Shown here: positions 1 to 17,887 of the stretch, piece after piece
How positions within the stretch are numbered: the first letter of the stretch is position 1
Layout of the letters: every line of letters starts with the position of its first letter
NCBI RefSeq assembly: GCF_900100305.1
Contig: NZ_FNEY01000034.1
Location: 1 to 51,973 of the forward strand
Source of the DNA: Paracidovorax citrulli
GTDB taxonomy: Bacteria; Pseudomonadota; Gammaproteobacteria; Burkholderiales; Burkholderiaceae_C
Direction of reading: 5' to 3'
Length of the DNA: 51,973 nt
Translations under genes and position numbers: made by a program
Notes under the pieces: model-generated
Told to the model about the DNA's origin: nothing
The model's input: the letters and a program-made list of their open reading frames with translations, nothing else
The model's database searches: none

Positions 1-396
<396 letters not shown>

Positions 397-407
397 TCAG
401 GAGTCAT

Positions 408-483
408 AGGGGTATAGCTCAATTGGCAGAGCGTCGGTCTCCAAAACCGAAGGTTGTAGGTTCGATTCCTACTGCCCCTGCCA
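408..483 (+). tRNA. trnW: tRNA-Trp (anticodon CCA)
   Basis: The sequence folds as a full cloverleaf. The acceptor arm AGGGGTA (408-414) pairs with TGCCCCT (473-479), the anticodon stem is TCGGT/ACCGA, the anticodon CCA is at 441-443, and the T arm GTAGG/CCTAC encloses TTCGATT. The discriminator is G480 and the CCA end is encoded at 481-483. It lies 11 bases after the tuf stop and is probably co-transcribed with tuf. Confidence 0.97.
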
Positions 484-494
484 GTCACCTGGCA

Positions 495-533
495 TAAAAA
501 AGCCCGCCAGACACCTGGCGGGCTTCGGTGTCT
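495..533 (+). terminator. Hairpin with alternative pairing between tRNA-Trp and secE
   Basis: A strong stem forms between AGCCCGCCAG (501-510) and CTGGCGGGCT (515-524) with a four-base loop, preceded by six A residues. The same bases 509-515 (AGACACC) can instead pair with GGTGTCT at 527-533, so two folds exclude each other. The plus-strand side lacks a good U-tract, so it is at best a partial terminator or an RNA-processing site separating the tRNA from secE-nusG. Confidence 0.5.
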
Positions 534-567
534 TGTGAAAGCGCAATTTTTGCAACCGGAATGAAGA

Positions 568-954
568 ATGGCAGCGTCTCAGCAAATTGAAACCGTAAGT
601 ACAGGCGCGGACAAGGCCAAGCTGGCCGCTGTCGTCGCGTTGCTGATTGCGGGTATTGCCGGTTTCTACCTTCTGTCCAAGCAGGGGCCCCTGGTCCAGT
701 GGGCTATTCTGATCGTCGCGGTCATCGCCGCCGCAGCCGTCTTCGCGGTGTCCGAGTCGGGCCGCCGCTTCACCGGCTTCGCCAAGGATGCCTGGAAAGA
801 GGTCAAGAAGGTCGTGTGGCCCACCCGCAAGGAAACCTTGCAGATGACGGCCTACGTGTTTGCCTTCGTGCTGGTGATGGCGCTGTTCCTTTGGTTCACC
901 GATAAAACGCTGGAATGGGTGCTCTACGATCTGATTCTGGGCTGGAGGAAATAA
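568..954 (+). CDS. secE: Preprotein translocase subunit SecE
   Basis: SecE is the small essential membrane subunit that clamps SecY in the Sec translocon. The 128-residue product has three predicted membrane segments (about 19-37, 43-61 and 93-113), as in the longer enterobacterial form, and the conserved cytoplasmic amphipathic stretch with VWPTRKET at about 83-90. It is followed one base after its stop by nusG. The start ATG follows the GGAATGAAGA region; no alternative start fits the family length better. Confidence 0.96.
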   Translation: MAASQQIETVSTGADKAKLAAVVALLIAGIAGFYLLSKQGPLVQWAILIVAVIAAAAVFAVSESGRRFTGFAKDAWKEVKKVVWPTRKETLQMTAYVFAFVLVMALFLWFTDKTLEWVLYDLILGWRK

Positions 955-955
955 C

Positions 956-1549
956 ATGAATGACGCCGTCGATCAAAACCTCTCGCCTGCCCAGGCTCCT
1001 GCATCGTCTGCCAATCCGGATCTGCGCTGGTACATCGTGCATGCCTACTCCGGGATGGAGAAGGCGGTAGAGCGCAACATCACGGAGCGCATCAACCGTG
1101 CGGGCATGCAGGACAAGTTCGGCCGGATTCTCGTCCCGACGGAAGAGGTCGTGGAAATGAAGAACGGCCAGCGCAAGACGACCGAGCGGCGCCTCTTCCC
1201 GGGCTACGTGTTCGTCGAAATGGTCATGGATGACGACACCTGGCACCTGGTGAAGCACACCAGCAAGGTGACGGGTTTCGTGGGCGGTGCCAAGAACCGT
1301 CCCGCTCCGATCTCCGAAGACGAAGTCCAGAAAATCGTCAACCAGATCCAGGAAGGCACCGACAAGCCCCGCCACAAGATCGAATTCATGGTGGGCGAGC
1401 TGGTGCGGGTCAAGGAAGGTCCGTTCGCGGACTTCAACGGCTCGGTCGAGGAAGTCAACTACGAGAAGAGCCGGGTGCGCGTCTCCGTGATGATTTTCGG
1501 TCGCTCCACCCCGGTGGAGCTGGAGTTCGGGCAGGTCGAGAAGACCTGA
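956..1549 (+). CDS. nusG: Transcription termination/antitermination protein NusG
   Basis: NusG binds the RNA polymerase clamp, suppresses pausing and links polymerase to Rho or the ribosome. The 197-residue product shows the N-terminal NGN fold starting at [11 protein letters not shown] (about 22-32), the [10 protein letters not shown] strand, and a C-terminal KOW domain with [13 protein letters not shown] and the end FGQVEK. The N-terminus is about 15 residues longer than in E. coli, normal for betaproteobacteria. An AGGAAA site near 945-950 precedes the ATG. Confidence 0.97.
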   Translation: MNDAVDQNLSPAQAPASSANPDLRWYIVHAYSGMEKAVERNITERINRAGMQDKFGRILVPTEEVVEMKNGQRKTTERRLFPGYVFVEMVMDDDTWHLVKHTSKVTGFVGGAKNRPAPISEDEVQKIVNQIQEGTDKPRHKIEFMVGELVRVKEGPFADFNGSVEEVNYEKSRVRVSVMIFGRSTPVELEFGQVEKT

Positions 1550-1577
1550 CGTCCTCCTCCCTGATTGCACGCGCTTT

Positions 1578-1605
1578 TTGACTCGGCGCACCTAAATGGA
1601 GTCAA
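1578..1605 (+). promoter_or_regulatory. Hairpin in the rplK leader, candidate L1 autoregulatory site
   Basis: In the 107-base nusG–rplK spacer, TTGACTC (1578-1584) is the exact reverse complement of GAGTCAA (1599-1605), giving a 7-bp stem with a 14-base loop. In many bacteria ribosomal protein L1 binds the rplK leader and represses rplKA translation. That this stem is the L1 site is inference from position only. The TTGACT could also be read as a -35 box, but no -10 lies at a proper distance. Confidence 0.35.
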
Positions 1606-1656
1606 CCAACCCCGGGGAGCCTTCCATGAAGGCGTCATTACCCGCAAGGAGTCGCT

Positions 1657-2088
1657 ATGGCGAAGAAAATCGTCGGCTTTATCAAGCTGCAAGTGCCGGC
1701 AGGAAAGGCTAATCCCTCTCCTCCGATCGGTCCCGCGCTGGGTCAGCGTGGCCTGAACATCATGGAGTTCTGCAAGGCGTTCAACGCCCAGACCCAAGGC
1801 GTCGAGCCGGGTCTGCCGCTGCCCGTGGTTATCACGGCTTTCGCGGACAAGAGCTTCACGTTCATCATCAAGACGCCTCCGGCGACAACCCTGATCAAGA
1901 AGGCGATCAAGCTGGAAAAGGGTTCCTCGAACGCCCTGAGCACGAAGGTCGGCAAGATCACCCGCGCGCAGCTGGAAGAGATCGCCAAGACCAAGCTGAA
2001 GGACATGAATGCTGCCAACGTGGACGCTGCCGTCCGCACGCTGGCTGGCTCTGCCCGTTCCATGGGCGTTACGGTGGAGGGTCTGTAA
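1657..2088 (+). CDS. rplK: 50S ribosomal protein L11
   Basis: L11 forms the base of the ribosomal GTPase-associated centre with L10/L12. The 143-residue product is full length: N-terminal domain with [24 protein letters not shown] (described here as a family block spanning about 8-31), a [11 protein letters not shown]-like turn, and the RNA-binding C-terminal domain ending in [17 protein letters not shown] lies just before the ATG. It is followed directly by rplA with no gap between stop and start. Confidence 0.98.
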   Translation: MAKKIVGFIKLQVPAGKANPSPPIGPALGQRGLNIMEFCKAFNAQTQGVEPGLPLPVVITAFADKSFTFIIKTPPATTLIKKAIKLEKGSSNALSTKVGKITRAQLEEIAKTKLKDMNAANVDAAVRTLAGSARSMGVTVEGL

Positions 2089-2784
2089 ATGGCTAAGCTG
2101 ACCAAGAAGCAAAAGGCGCTGCAAGGCAAGGTCGACAGCACGAAGCTGTATGCGTTCGCCGACGCCGTGGTGCTGGTGAAGGAAGCCGCAACCGCCAAGT
2201 TCGACGAGTCCATCGACGTGGCCGTGCAGCTGGGCATCGACGCCAAGAAGTCGGACCAGGTGGTGCGTGGTGCCGTCGTGCTGCCGAACGGCACCGGCAA
2301 GACGACCCGCGTCGCCGTGTTCGCCCAGGGCGCCAAGGCTGAAGAAGCCAAGGCTGCCGGCGCGGACGTGGTGGGCATGGACGATCTGGCTGCACAGGTG
2401 AAGGCCGGTGACATGCCTTTCGACGTGGTGATCGCTGCTCCCGACGCCATGCGTGTCGTCGGTACGCTGGGCCAGATCCTCGGCCCGCGCGGCCTGATGC
2501 CGAACCCCAAGGTGGGCACGGTGACGCCCGACGTCGCCACGGCCGTGAAGAATGCCAAGGCCGGCCAGGTGCAGTTCCGCGTCGACAAGGCCGGGATCAT
2601 CCACAGCACGATCGGTCGCCGCTCGTTCGACAACGACAAGCTCCAGGGCAACCTGGTGGCGCTGATCGAAGCTCTGAACAAGGCGAAGCCGGCAACCAGC
2701 AAGGGTCTGTACCTGCGCAAGGTGGCTGTGTCCTCGACCATGGGTGTCGGCGTGCGCGTCGATACGCAATCCATCTCGGCCTGA
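2089..2784 (+). CDS. rplA: 50S ribosomal protein L1
   Basis: L1 forms the mobile L1 stalk at the E site and usually represses translation of the rplKA mRNA. The 231-residue length matches the family. Visible motifs include the [15 protein letters not shown] block near 42-56 and [16 protein letters not shown] near 131-146. The ATG directly abuts the rplK stop, consistent with translational coupling. Confidence 0.98.
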   Translation: MAKLTKKQKALQGKVDSTKLYAFADAVVLVKEAATAKFDESIDVAVQLGIDAKKSDQVVRGAVVLPNGTGKTTRVAVFAQGAKAEEAKAAGADVVGMDDLAAQVKAGDMPFDVVIAAPDAMRVVGTLGQILGPRGLMPNPKVGTVTPDVATAVKNAKAGQVQFRVDKAGIIHSTIGRRSFDNDKLQGNLVALIEALNKAKPATSKGLYLRKVAVSSTMGVGVRVDTQSISA

Positions 2785-2799
2785 TCGCCAAGAAATCTT

Positions 2800-3004
2800 G
2801 AGGCGCCGCGAGGCGCCTCGGTGGTGGGCCGGCGCAGCGATGCGCCGGGCCATCCAAGACCGCTGGTGTGCAGTCCCGGCTGCATTTAAATCCACGGAGC
2901 CAGCGCAGATGGCGATCCCGCTGCAGATGGAATTCGATTCCGAAACAGTTGGTCGCTGCAACAAGAGCGCGCACGAGGGGTTGCCCGAGTGTGCATATGA
3001 AGGA
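2800..3004 (+). promoter_or_regulatory. rplJ leader, candidate L10 leader RNA
   Basis: The 227-base rplA–rplJ spacer begins with a perfect stem GAGGCGCC (2800-2807)/GGCGCCTC (2812-2819), then a second GC stem between about 2826 and 2850 (GGCCGGCGC with GCGCCGGGCC, one bulge). It ends in the AAGGAG of rplJ. Rho-independent termination is not obvious because no U-tract follows. A structured leader bound by L10(L12)4 is known upstream of rplJ in many bacteria, so this is the likely role. Confidence 0.5.
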
Positions 3005-3011
3005 GTAGACC

Positions 3012-3518
3012 TTGAGTCTTAATCGCAGTGAGAAAGAAGCGGTCATCAATGAAGTGACCAGCCTCGCCGCTAAAGCTCAAACGCTCGTGATCGCGGAATA
3101 CCGTGGCATCACGGTGGCCGACATGACCAAACTGCGCGTTGACGCCCGCAGCAAGGGTGTGAGCCTGAGTGTTCTGAAGAACACTCTGGCCCGCCGTGCT
3201 GTGGCTGGCAGCCAGTTCGACGTGGTGGCCGACCAGATGACCGGTCCTCTGATCTATGGCTTCTCCGAAGACGCTGTGGCCGCCGCCAAGGTGGTGGCCG
3301 ATTTCGCGAAGACCAACGACAAGCTGGTGATTCGCGGCGGCGCCTTCGCAGGCAAGGCCCTGGACGTGAACGGCGTGAAGCAACTGGCCAACATCCCTTC
3401 CAAGGAAGTGCTGCTGGCCCAGCTGTGTGGCTTGCTGATGTCGCCGATCTCCCGCACCGCCGTGGTGCTGGGTGCTCTGGCCGCAAAGAAAGGCGAAGGC
3501 GAAGCAGCAGCCGCTTGA
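3012..3518 (+). CDS. rplJ: 50S ribosomal protein L10
   Basis: L10 anchors L7/L12 dimers to the ribosomal stalk. The 168-residue product starts with the family N-terminus [11 protein letters not shown] and carries [14 protein letters not shown] and [10 protein letters not shown] blocks. The start is TTG at 3012, placed eight bases after AAGGAG; no in-frame ATG fits, so the rare start codon is well supported. The C-terminal helix binds L12, whose gene follows 48 bases later. Confidence 0.96.
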   Translation: MSLNRSEKEAVINEVTSLAAKAQTLVIAEYRGITVADMTKLRVDARSKGVSLSVLKNTLARRAVAGSQFDVVADQMTGPLIYGFSEDAVAAAKVVADFAKTNDKLVIRGGAFAGKALDVNGVKQLANIPSKEVLLAQLCGLLMSPISRTAVVLGALAAKKGEGEAAAA

Positions 3519-3566
3519 GGCTTTGCTGCAGTCGTTCCCTCTTTAAACCAATTGTTAGGAAAAATT

Positions 3567-3947
<381 letters not shown>

Positions 3948-3962
3948 TTCGGCTGCTTTGGC

Positions 3963-4172
3963 AAGGCTGGAGGCTCCGCAAAGGGCCTCCAGCCTTTCCG
4001 CGCTTCTGAGAAGCGCGTGTGTGCAGAGCACACCAGAAAGCAGGTAGCGGGTGCCGCCTCGGCATCCACCCCCCTGCTTCCTAGTGTCTTCTGACAACCC
4101 GACAACAGAAGACGCCTTGGTTCGGGCGATGTGCAACGCATCGCCGTCCGCCATGGTTGGTAGTGGCCAACC
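3963..4172 (+). promoter_or_regulatory. Chain of six stem-loops in the rplL–rpoB spacer
   Basis: The 303-base spacer holds no gene but six successive stems: 3963-3974/3985-3996 (12 bp), 3999-4005/4011-4017 (7 bp), 4039-4044/4073-4078 enclosing 4049-4055/4061-4067, 4086-4093/4106-4113 (8 bp), 4125-4131/4139-4145 (7 bp) and 4155-4160/4167-4172 (6 bp). The first resembles a terminator without a U-tract. In E. coli this spacer contains a partial attenuator and an RNase III site that set the ratio of L12 to RNA polymerase; the same role is inferred here. Confidence 0.6.
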
Positions 4173-4250
4173 GCCAAGCCCGCAAGGCCGCGCTCCTTGT
4201 GGGGCAGTAGTCGTCGAAGACCCCCATCCATGTCTTTGCCCGGAGATCTC

Positions 4251-8375
<4,125 letters not shown>

Positions 8376-8397
8376 GAAGTACTAGGAGATAGGGTTT

Positions 8398-12633
<4,236 letters not shown>

Positions 12634-12658
12634 CCCACGGCCCTGCCTGCAAGCCGAA

Positions 12659-12714
12659 CGGCCTGCCGCAACGCTCCCGCTCTGTCGCTCGTGGCAGGCC
12701 GGGAGCGTTTTTTC
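12659..12714 (+). terminator. Rho-independent terminator of rpoBC with interleaved arms
   Basis: AACGCTCCC (12670-12678) pairs with GGGAGCGTT (12701-12709), followed by a T-run to 12713. A second stem, CGGCCTGCC (12659-12667) with GGCAGGCCG (12693-12701), interleaves with it in the order A-B-A'-B' and shares base 12701. The RNA can therefore form alternative stems or an H-type pseudoknot. The terminator role is well supported by position and T-tract. Confidence 0.85.
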
Positions 12715-12800
12715 AGGCGCGGAGGCTGCTGGCCGCCGTGCCCTTTTCTTTTTGATTTCGCGTCTTCGCGGTGGTCCGCGGGGCGCCTGCCATTGCTGCG

Positions 12801-13394
12801 ATGCTGACGACCTGGATTTTTCTGGCGGTGCTGCTGTTCTGGGCGGTGGGAGCCTACAACCGGCTGGTCCGGCTGCGCTCCGCCGCCATTCAGGCGTTCG
12901 GCGGCCTGGACGTGCATTTCGTGCGTATCACGGGCATGCTCGGCGAGTACGAGGCGGCGCAGAGTCCTGCGCTGCCCGCGCAGTCGGAGGTGCGCACGGC
13001 CCTGTGGGCCGCGACCACCCAATTCGGCGCATGCCTGGCCGTGGCGCGTGCGCGCCCGCTCGATGGCGGAGCCGCCGCGGCGCTGGCTGCTGCCCGCGAG
13101 GTCCTGCGCACGGCCTGGGCCGCGATGGCGCGGGCGGCGCGCGAACCGCGGGAAGGCGCTGCCGGGCCTGGCGGTGGCGGGGCGGGCATGCCGGATTCCC
13201 CGCCGCCGGCCATGGCCCCGGGCGAGGACGCCCTGGCGCTGTGGGAGCAGCGATGGCAGGAGCTCTGGGCCCACGCTGCCCTGGCCACCGGGCAGTTCAA
13301 TGATGCCGTGGACTCTTACAACGGTGCCATCCGGCAATTCCCCGCCCGGCTGCTGGCCTGGCTTTTCGGTTTCCATGCAGCGCAGGCGCTCTGA
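12801..13394 (+). CDS. LemA-family protein
   Basis: The 197-residue product has one N-terminal membrane segment (about 3-20), the LemA signature AYNRLVRLRSAAIQAFGGLDV just after it, and the typical C-terminus FNDAVDSYNGAIRQFP followed by LLAWLFGFHAA. LemA proteins are inner-membrane anchored helical proteins of unclear role. The middle is Ala/Gly/Pro-rich and longer than usual (about residues 85-150), and the usual RRxDLIPNL stretch is replaced by HFVRITGMLGEYE. I prefer ATG 12801; GTG 12771 is the alternative. It stands alone between rpoC and rsmB. Confidence 0.75.
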   Translation: MLTTWIFLAVLLFWAVGAYNRLVRLRSAAIQAFGGLDVHFVRITGMLGEYEAAQSPALPAQSEVRTALWAATTQFGACLAVARARPLDGGAAAALAAAREVLRTAWAAMARAAREPREGAAGPGGGGAGMPDSPPPAMAPGEDALALWEQRWQELWAHAALATGQFNDAVDSYNGAIRQFPARLLAWLFGFHAAQAL

Positions 13395-13490
13395 CGGCGT
13401 TTAGCGACGTTCCCGCCCTGCAGCGGACGCCACGGGCGTCTTCGCAGGGTGGTTGTTTCCCATCCTTCGCGCTTTCACGGCGCCCCTGAC

Positions 13491-14876
13491 ATGCCTGCAT
13501 CCTCCCCGCATCCTTCCCCTTCCCGCCCGGATTCGCCCGGAGGGGCGATTCCCCTGTGGCGCCAGCTCGACGCGGTGGTGGATGCCGTGATGGCGGTGCG
13601 CGGCGGCCAGTCGGGTACCGCGGCCCTGGCGGCGGTGGACCCGGTGCTGCGCGCGGGCGTTCAGGCGCTGTTCTTCGCGGTGCTGCGCCAGCTGGGCCGT
13701 GCGGAGGCGTTGCGGGCGCAACTGGCCCCGCGGCGGCCCAAGCCGCGCGTGGATGCGCTGCTGTGCTCGACCCTGGCCCTGGGTTGGCAAGCGGGTGCTG
13801 CTCCCTATGAGCCGTTCACGCTCGTGAACCAGGCGGTGGAGGCGGCCAAGCGCCATGCCGCCACGCGCGGGCAGGCAGCTTTCGTGAACGCCTGTCTGCG
13901 CCGCTTCCTCCGCGAGCGCGATGCGCTGGTGGCCGCCACCGATTCGGATCCCGTCGCCCGGTGGAACCATCCCGCGTGGTGGATCGAGCGCCTGCGGAAG
14001 GACCATCCCGGCCATTGGGAGCAGATCCTGCGGGCCAACAACGCGCAGGCCCCGATGGCATTGCGCATCCACCGGGGCAAGGTGGACATGGCGGGCTACC
14101 TGGCCGCGCTGGAGGCTGTGGGCATGAAGGCCTGGCCGGCGACCGATACCGGTCTGGTCCTGGAGTCTCCGCAGCCCGTGCAGCGGCTTCCCGGGTTCGC
14201 CGACGGCCGGGTTTCGGTGCAGGATCTCGCGGCCCAGCAGGCCGCGCCCCTGCTGCTGTCAGGCCTGGACCTGGGCCGGCCGCTGCGGGTGCTGGATGCC
14301 TGCGCGGCGCCGGGCGGCAAGACCGCCCACCTGCTCGAGTATGCCGGTGCCGGATCGCCGGTCCACGTGACCGCGCTGGAGATCGACCCGCTGCGCAGCG
14401 CGCGCATCGGTGAAACGCTCCAGCGGCTGGGCCTGCGGGCGCAGGTGCTGGTGGCCGATGCCGGGCGCCCGGAGGACTGGTGGCAGCAGGCCTGCGGCGG
14501 AGAGCCCTTCGATGCCATCCTGCTGGACGCGCCCTGCACGGCGTCGGGCATCGTGCGGCGCCATCCGGACGTGCGCTGGCTGCGGCGCCCCGGGGACATC
14601 GCGCAGCTGGCCGCCCAGCAGGCGCGGCTGCTGTCCACGCTCTGGCCGCTGCTGCGGCCGGGCGGGCGCATGCTGTATTGCACCTGTTCCGTGTTCCGCG
14701 CGGAAGGCGATGACATGGTCCGGTCGTTTCTTGCGAACAACAATGATGCCCATTTGCTGCCTTCTCCCGGACATTTGCTGCCCCGGGATCCCGGCGATGG
14801 CGGCAGCGTCCGCGAGAATCCATCCCGTGAGCATGACGGTTTCTTCTACGCACTCCTGGGCCGGCAGCCCGCCTGA
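13491..14876 (+). CDS. rsmB: 16S rRNA (cytosine-5)-methyltransferase RsmB
   Basis: RsmB methylates C967 of 16S rRNA using S-adenosylmethionine. The product (461 residues from ATG 13491) has an N-terminal NusB-like RNA-binding domain (about 20-155) and a Rossmann methyltransferase domain with LDACAAPGGKT, DAPCTASG (Cys about 349) and the YCTCSV motif holding the catalytic Cys about 399. An earlier in-frame GTG at 13449 is less likely. It overlaps nothing but is followed by the DUF4390 gene after four bases, suggesting an operon. Confidence 0.93.
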   Translation: MPASSPHPSPSRPDSPGGAIPLWRQLDAVVDAVMAVRGGQSGTAALAAVDPVLRAGVQALFFAVLRQLGRAEALRAQLAPRRPKPRVDALLCSTLALGWQAGAAPYEPFTLVNQAVEAAKRHAATRGQAAFVNACLRRFLRERDALVAATDSDPVARWNHPAWWIERLRKDHPGHWEQILRANNAQAPMALRIHRGKVDMAGYLAALEAVGMKAWPATDTGLVLESPQPVQRLPGFADGRVSVQDLAAQQAAPLLLSGLDLGRPLRVLDACAAPGGKTAHLLEYAGAGSPVHVTALEIDPLRSARIGETLQRLGLRAQVLVADAGRPEDWWQQACGGEPFDAILLDAPCTASGIVRRHPDVRWLRRPGDIAQLAAQQARLLSTLWPLLRPGGRMLYCTCSVFRAEGDDMVRSFLANNNDAHLLPSPGHLLPRDPGDGGSVRENPSREHDGFFYALLGRQPA

Positions 14877-14880
14877 AGCC

Positions 14881-15534
14881 ATGCCGGCGCAGGGTTGGCG
14901 CGCGCGCCTGCAGGCCGCATGGGGCTCGGCTTGGCGCCATGCCTGCTGGACGCTCCTGCTGTGCCTGGGGCTCTGGCTGTCCCTGCCGGGGCCGGCCGCC
15001 GCGCAGGCCGGAGCCGGCGAGATCACCGACCTGAAGCTGGAGGCAGCGGACACCGGCCTGTACCTGTCGGCCGCCCTGCATTTCGAGTTGCCGGACCTGG
15101 CGGAGGATGCGCTGCTCAAGGGCATCACTCTCTATTTCGTGGAGGAGGCCGAGGTGCTGCGGGAGCGCTGGTACTGGTCCGACAAGACCGTCGCGCGCGC
15201 CACGCGCTATCTGCGGCTGAGTTACCAGCCCCTCACGCGCCGCTGGCGGCTCAACCAGTCCACGATGCCGTTTCCGGCGAGCGGGCTGGGCGTGGCGCTG
15301 GGCCAGAGCTATGACGAGCTGGAGGAGGCGCTGTTGGCGATGCAGCGCATCGCCCGCTGGAAGATCGCCGATATCGACGACATCGACCGCCAGGCCGCGC
15401 ACCTGGTGCACCTGCGCTTCCGGCTCGACATGTCGCAGCTGCCGAGGCCGTTCCAGATCGGCGCCATGGGGCGCTCCGGATGGGACCTCGCGATTTCCCG
15501 CACCGAACGCCTGGTCATCGAGCCGCAGCCATGA
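14881..15534 (+). CDS. DUF4390 exported protein
   Basis: The 217-residue product has a hydrophobic N-terminal segment (about 19-40) ending in PAAAQA, which reads as a signal peptide or anchor, and then a DUF4390 domain with ITDLKLEAADTGLYLSA, ERWYWSDKTVARATRYLRLSYQPLTRRWRL-type motifs. Function is unknown. In betaproteobacteria it normally sits between rsmB and an NtrY-like kinase, as here; its stop overlaps the kinase ATG (ATGA at 15531-15534), so the three genes are probably translated from one mRNA. Confidence 0.85.
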   Translation: MPAQGWRARLQAAWGSAWRHACWTLLLCLGLWLSLPGPAAAQAGAGEITDLKLEAADTGLYLSAALHFELPDLAEDALLKGITLYFVEEAEVLRERWYWSDKTVARATRYLRLSYQPLTRRWRLNQSTMPFPASGLGVALGQSYDELEEALLAMQRIARWKIADIDDIDRQAAHLVHLRFRLDMSQLPRPFQIGAMGRSGWDLAISRTERLVIEPQP

Positions 15535-17849
15535 GCCCCTCTCCTTCCGATCCCGCCTCGCCCCGGGAACCCGTGACGGTCCGCAGCGGCCGGCAGGCCC
15601 GCGCCGCGCGCTGGGCGCTGGGCGTGTCCGTCGCCGTGATGAGCGCCATCGGCCTCGTGCTGCTGTTCCTGCTCACCGTCTCGACGAACAACCGGGCGAT
15701 GTACGAACGCAACTACGCGTGGCTTTTCGGGCTGAACGTGCTGGTGGCGCTGCTGCTCTTCGCGGTGCTGGCCTGGGTGGCCGTGCGCCTGGCGGTGCGG
15801 CTGCGCAAGGGCCGCTTCGGCAGCCGGCTGCTGGTGAAGCTGGCGGGCATCTTCGGGCTGGTGGGGCTGGTGCCCGGGCTGCTGATCTACGTGGTGTCCT
15901 ACCAGTTCGTGTCGCGGTCCATCGAGAGCTGGTTCGACGTGAAGGTGGAGGGCGCCCTGTCGGCCGGCGTGAGCCTGGCCCGGGCCACGCTGGACACGCT
16001 GGCCAGCGACATGGCGGCGCAGGCGCGCACGGCCAGCATCCAGCTGGCGCCGGTGCCGGATGCCGCCGCGGGCCTGGTGCTGGAACGCATCCGCGACCAG
16101 CTGGGCGCGACGGACGTGGTGCTTTTCAACTCGGCGGGGCAGCCGGTGGCGAGCGCCGGCCAGTCCCGCTTCGACCTCAATCCGGAGCGGCCGGCCCCGC
16201 AGCTGCTGCGCAATGCCCGGCAGCAGCGCTCCGCCTTCCAGATCGAGGGGCTGGACGAAGCCGCCGACCCGCAGGCCGTGCAGAACGCGCGGGTGAAGAC
16301 GCTGGTGATGGTGGGCACCACGAGCGTGGGCCTGCTGGAAGAGCCGCGCTACCTGCAGGCCACGATGCGCCTGCCGCAGGTGGTGGTGGCCAACGCCCTG
16401 GCCGTGCAGGAGGCGAACCGTGAGTACCAGGAGCGCGCGCTGGCCCGCGGCGGGCTGCGGCGCATGTACATCGGCACGCTCACGCTCAGCCTGTTCCTGG
16501 CGGTGTTCGGCGCCGTGCTGCTGGCCGTTCTGCTGGGCCGGCATCTGGCGAGGCCGCTGCTGGTGCTCGCCGAGGGCGTGCGCGAGGTGGCCTCGGGCAA
16601 CCTGAGCCCCAAGGCGGTACTGCAGACGGGCGACGAACTCGGCGGGCTGACACGCTCCTTCGCGGTCATGACGCAGCAGCTGGCCGATGCGCGGTCCGCG
16701 GTGGAGCGCAGCATGGGCGAGGTGGATGCCGCGCGCGCGCGCCTGCAGACCATCCTGGACAACCTGACGGCCGGCGTGATCGTGCTGGACGCGCAGGGCC
16801 GCATCCAGTCCACCAACCCGGGTGCCACCCGCATCCTGCGTGCGCCCATGGCGGCGTTCGAGGGCCGGCCGCTGGCGGAGGTGCCGGGGCTGGCGGCGTT
16901 CGCGGCGGCCGTGCAGGCACATTTCGACGCCTTCCTGGGCGACCGCGAGCAGCAGCACGGGCTGGACCACTGGCAGCACCCGTTCGACCTGCACGTGGGG
17001 GGAGGGGATCCCACCCATGCGGGGCCGGCCGGCAACGGAACGAGCCTGGTGGCGCGGGGCGCGGAGCTGCCCGACGCGCTGCGGCTGCTGGTGTTCGACG
17101 ACATCTCCGAGATCGTCTCCGCCCAGCGGGCCCAGGCGTGGGGCGAGGTCGCGCGCCGGCTGGCGCACGAGATCAAGAACCCGCTCACGCCGATCCAGCT
17201 GTCGGCCGAGCGGCTGGAGATGAAGCTGACCGGCAAGCTGGGCGCCGCGGAGGAGGCGGTGCTGGCCAAGTCGGTCAAGACCATCGTCGATCAGGTGGAT
17301 GCCATGAAGCGCCTGGTCAACGAGTTCCGCGACTATGCGCGGTTGCCCGCTGCCGAACTGCAGCGCCTGGACCTGAACGCGCTGGTGGGCGACATCCTGC
17401 ACCTGTATGGAGCGGAGACCGCCACGGTGCCGGTGGAGTCCGAGCTCGACCCGCGGTGCCCGGCGATCGCCGGCGACGCCCAGCAACTGCGGCAGGTGAT
17501 CCACAACCTGCTGCAGAACGCACAGGATGCGAGCGAGCAGCGTGCCCGTGAAGAGGGGGTGGCGCCCGCCCCGGTGCGCATCGCCACGCGCTGGAGCGAG
17601 ACCTCGCGCCGGGTGCGCCTGACGGTGAGCGATGCCGGTACGGGCTTCCCGGCTCACATCCTGCAAAGGGCCTTCGAGCCCTATGTCACCACCAAGCCGC
17701 GTGGCACCGGCCTGGGCCTGGCGGTGGTGAAAAAAATCGCCGACGAACATGGGGCGCGCATCGATCTTTCCAATCGCGTGGAAGACGGCGTGGTCCGGGG
17801 GGCACAAGTGTCGCTATCATTCGCGCCTGAAACCCCCGTGGTTTATTAA
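15531..17849 (+). CDS. NtrY-like sensor histidine kinase
   Basis: The 772-residue product has membrane segments near 30-52, 60-80 and 100-125, a long extracytoplasmic region, another membrane segment near 320-345, a HAMP linker (LARPLLVLAEGVREVASG), a PAS domain (LQTILDNLTAGVIVLDAQGRI), and a HisKA/HATPase module. The phospho-accepting His is H546 in ARRLAHEIKNPLTPIQ; the N-box VIHNLLQNAQDA and the G-boxes DAGTGFP and GTGLGLAVV follow. The architecture matches the NtrY family, here linked to the regulator 38 bases downstream. ATG 15531 was chosen because it overlaps the previous stop. Confidence 0.92.
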   Translation: MSPSPSDPASPREPVTVRSGRQARAARWALGVSVAVMSAIGLVLLFLLTVSTNNRAMYERNYAWLFGLNVLVALLLFAVLAWVAVRLAVRLRKGRFGSRLLVKLAGIFGLVGLVPGLLIYVVSYQFVSRSIESWFDVKVEGALSAGVSLARATLDTLASDMAAQARTASIQLAPVPDAAAGLVLERIRDQLGATDVVLFNSAGQPVASAGQSRFDLNPERPAPQLLRNARQQRSAFQIEGLDEAADPQAVQNARVKTLVMVGTTSVGLLEEPRYLQATMRLPQVVVANALAVQEANREYQERALARGGLRRMYIGTLTLSLFLAVFGAVLLAVLLGRHLARPLLVLAEGVREVASGNLSPKAVLQTGDELGGLTRSFAVMTQQLADARSAVERSMGEVDAARARLQTILDNLTAGVIVLDAQGRIQSTNPGATRILRAPMAAFEGRPLAEVPGLAAFAAAVQAHFDAFLGDREQQHGLDHWQHPFDLHVGGGDPTHAGPAGNGTSLVARGAELPDALRLLVFDDISEIVSAQRAQAWGEVARRLAHEIKNPLTPIQLSAERLEMKLTGKLGAAEEAVLAKSVKTIVDQVDAMKRLVNEFRDYARLPAAELQRLDLNALVGDILHLYGAETATVPVESELDPRCPAIAGDAQQLRQVIHNLLQNAQDASEQRAREEGVAPAPVRIATRWSETSRRVRLTVSDAGTGFPAHILQRAFEPYVTTKPRGTGLGLAVVKKIADEHGARIDLSNRVEDGVVRGAQVSLSFAPETPVVY

Positions 17850-17887
17850 CAACAAGTTACACGCAGCCCGCAGCAGCATCCGTACCC

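Noticed and set aside
1578-1597. rplK promoter from TTGACT with TAAATG
   Set aside because: The spacing is only about nine bases, too short for sigma-70.
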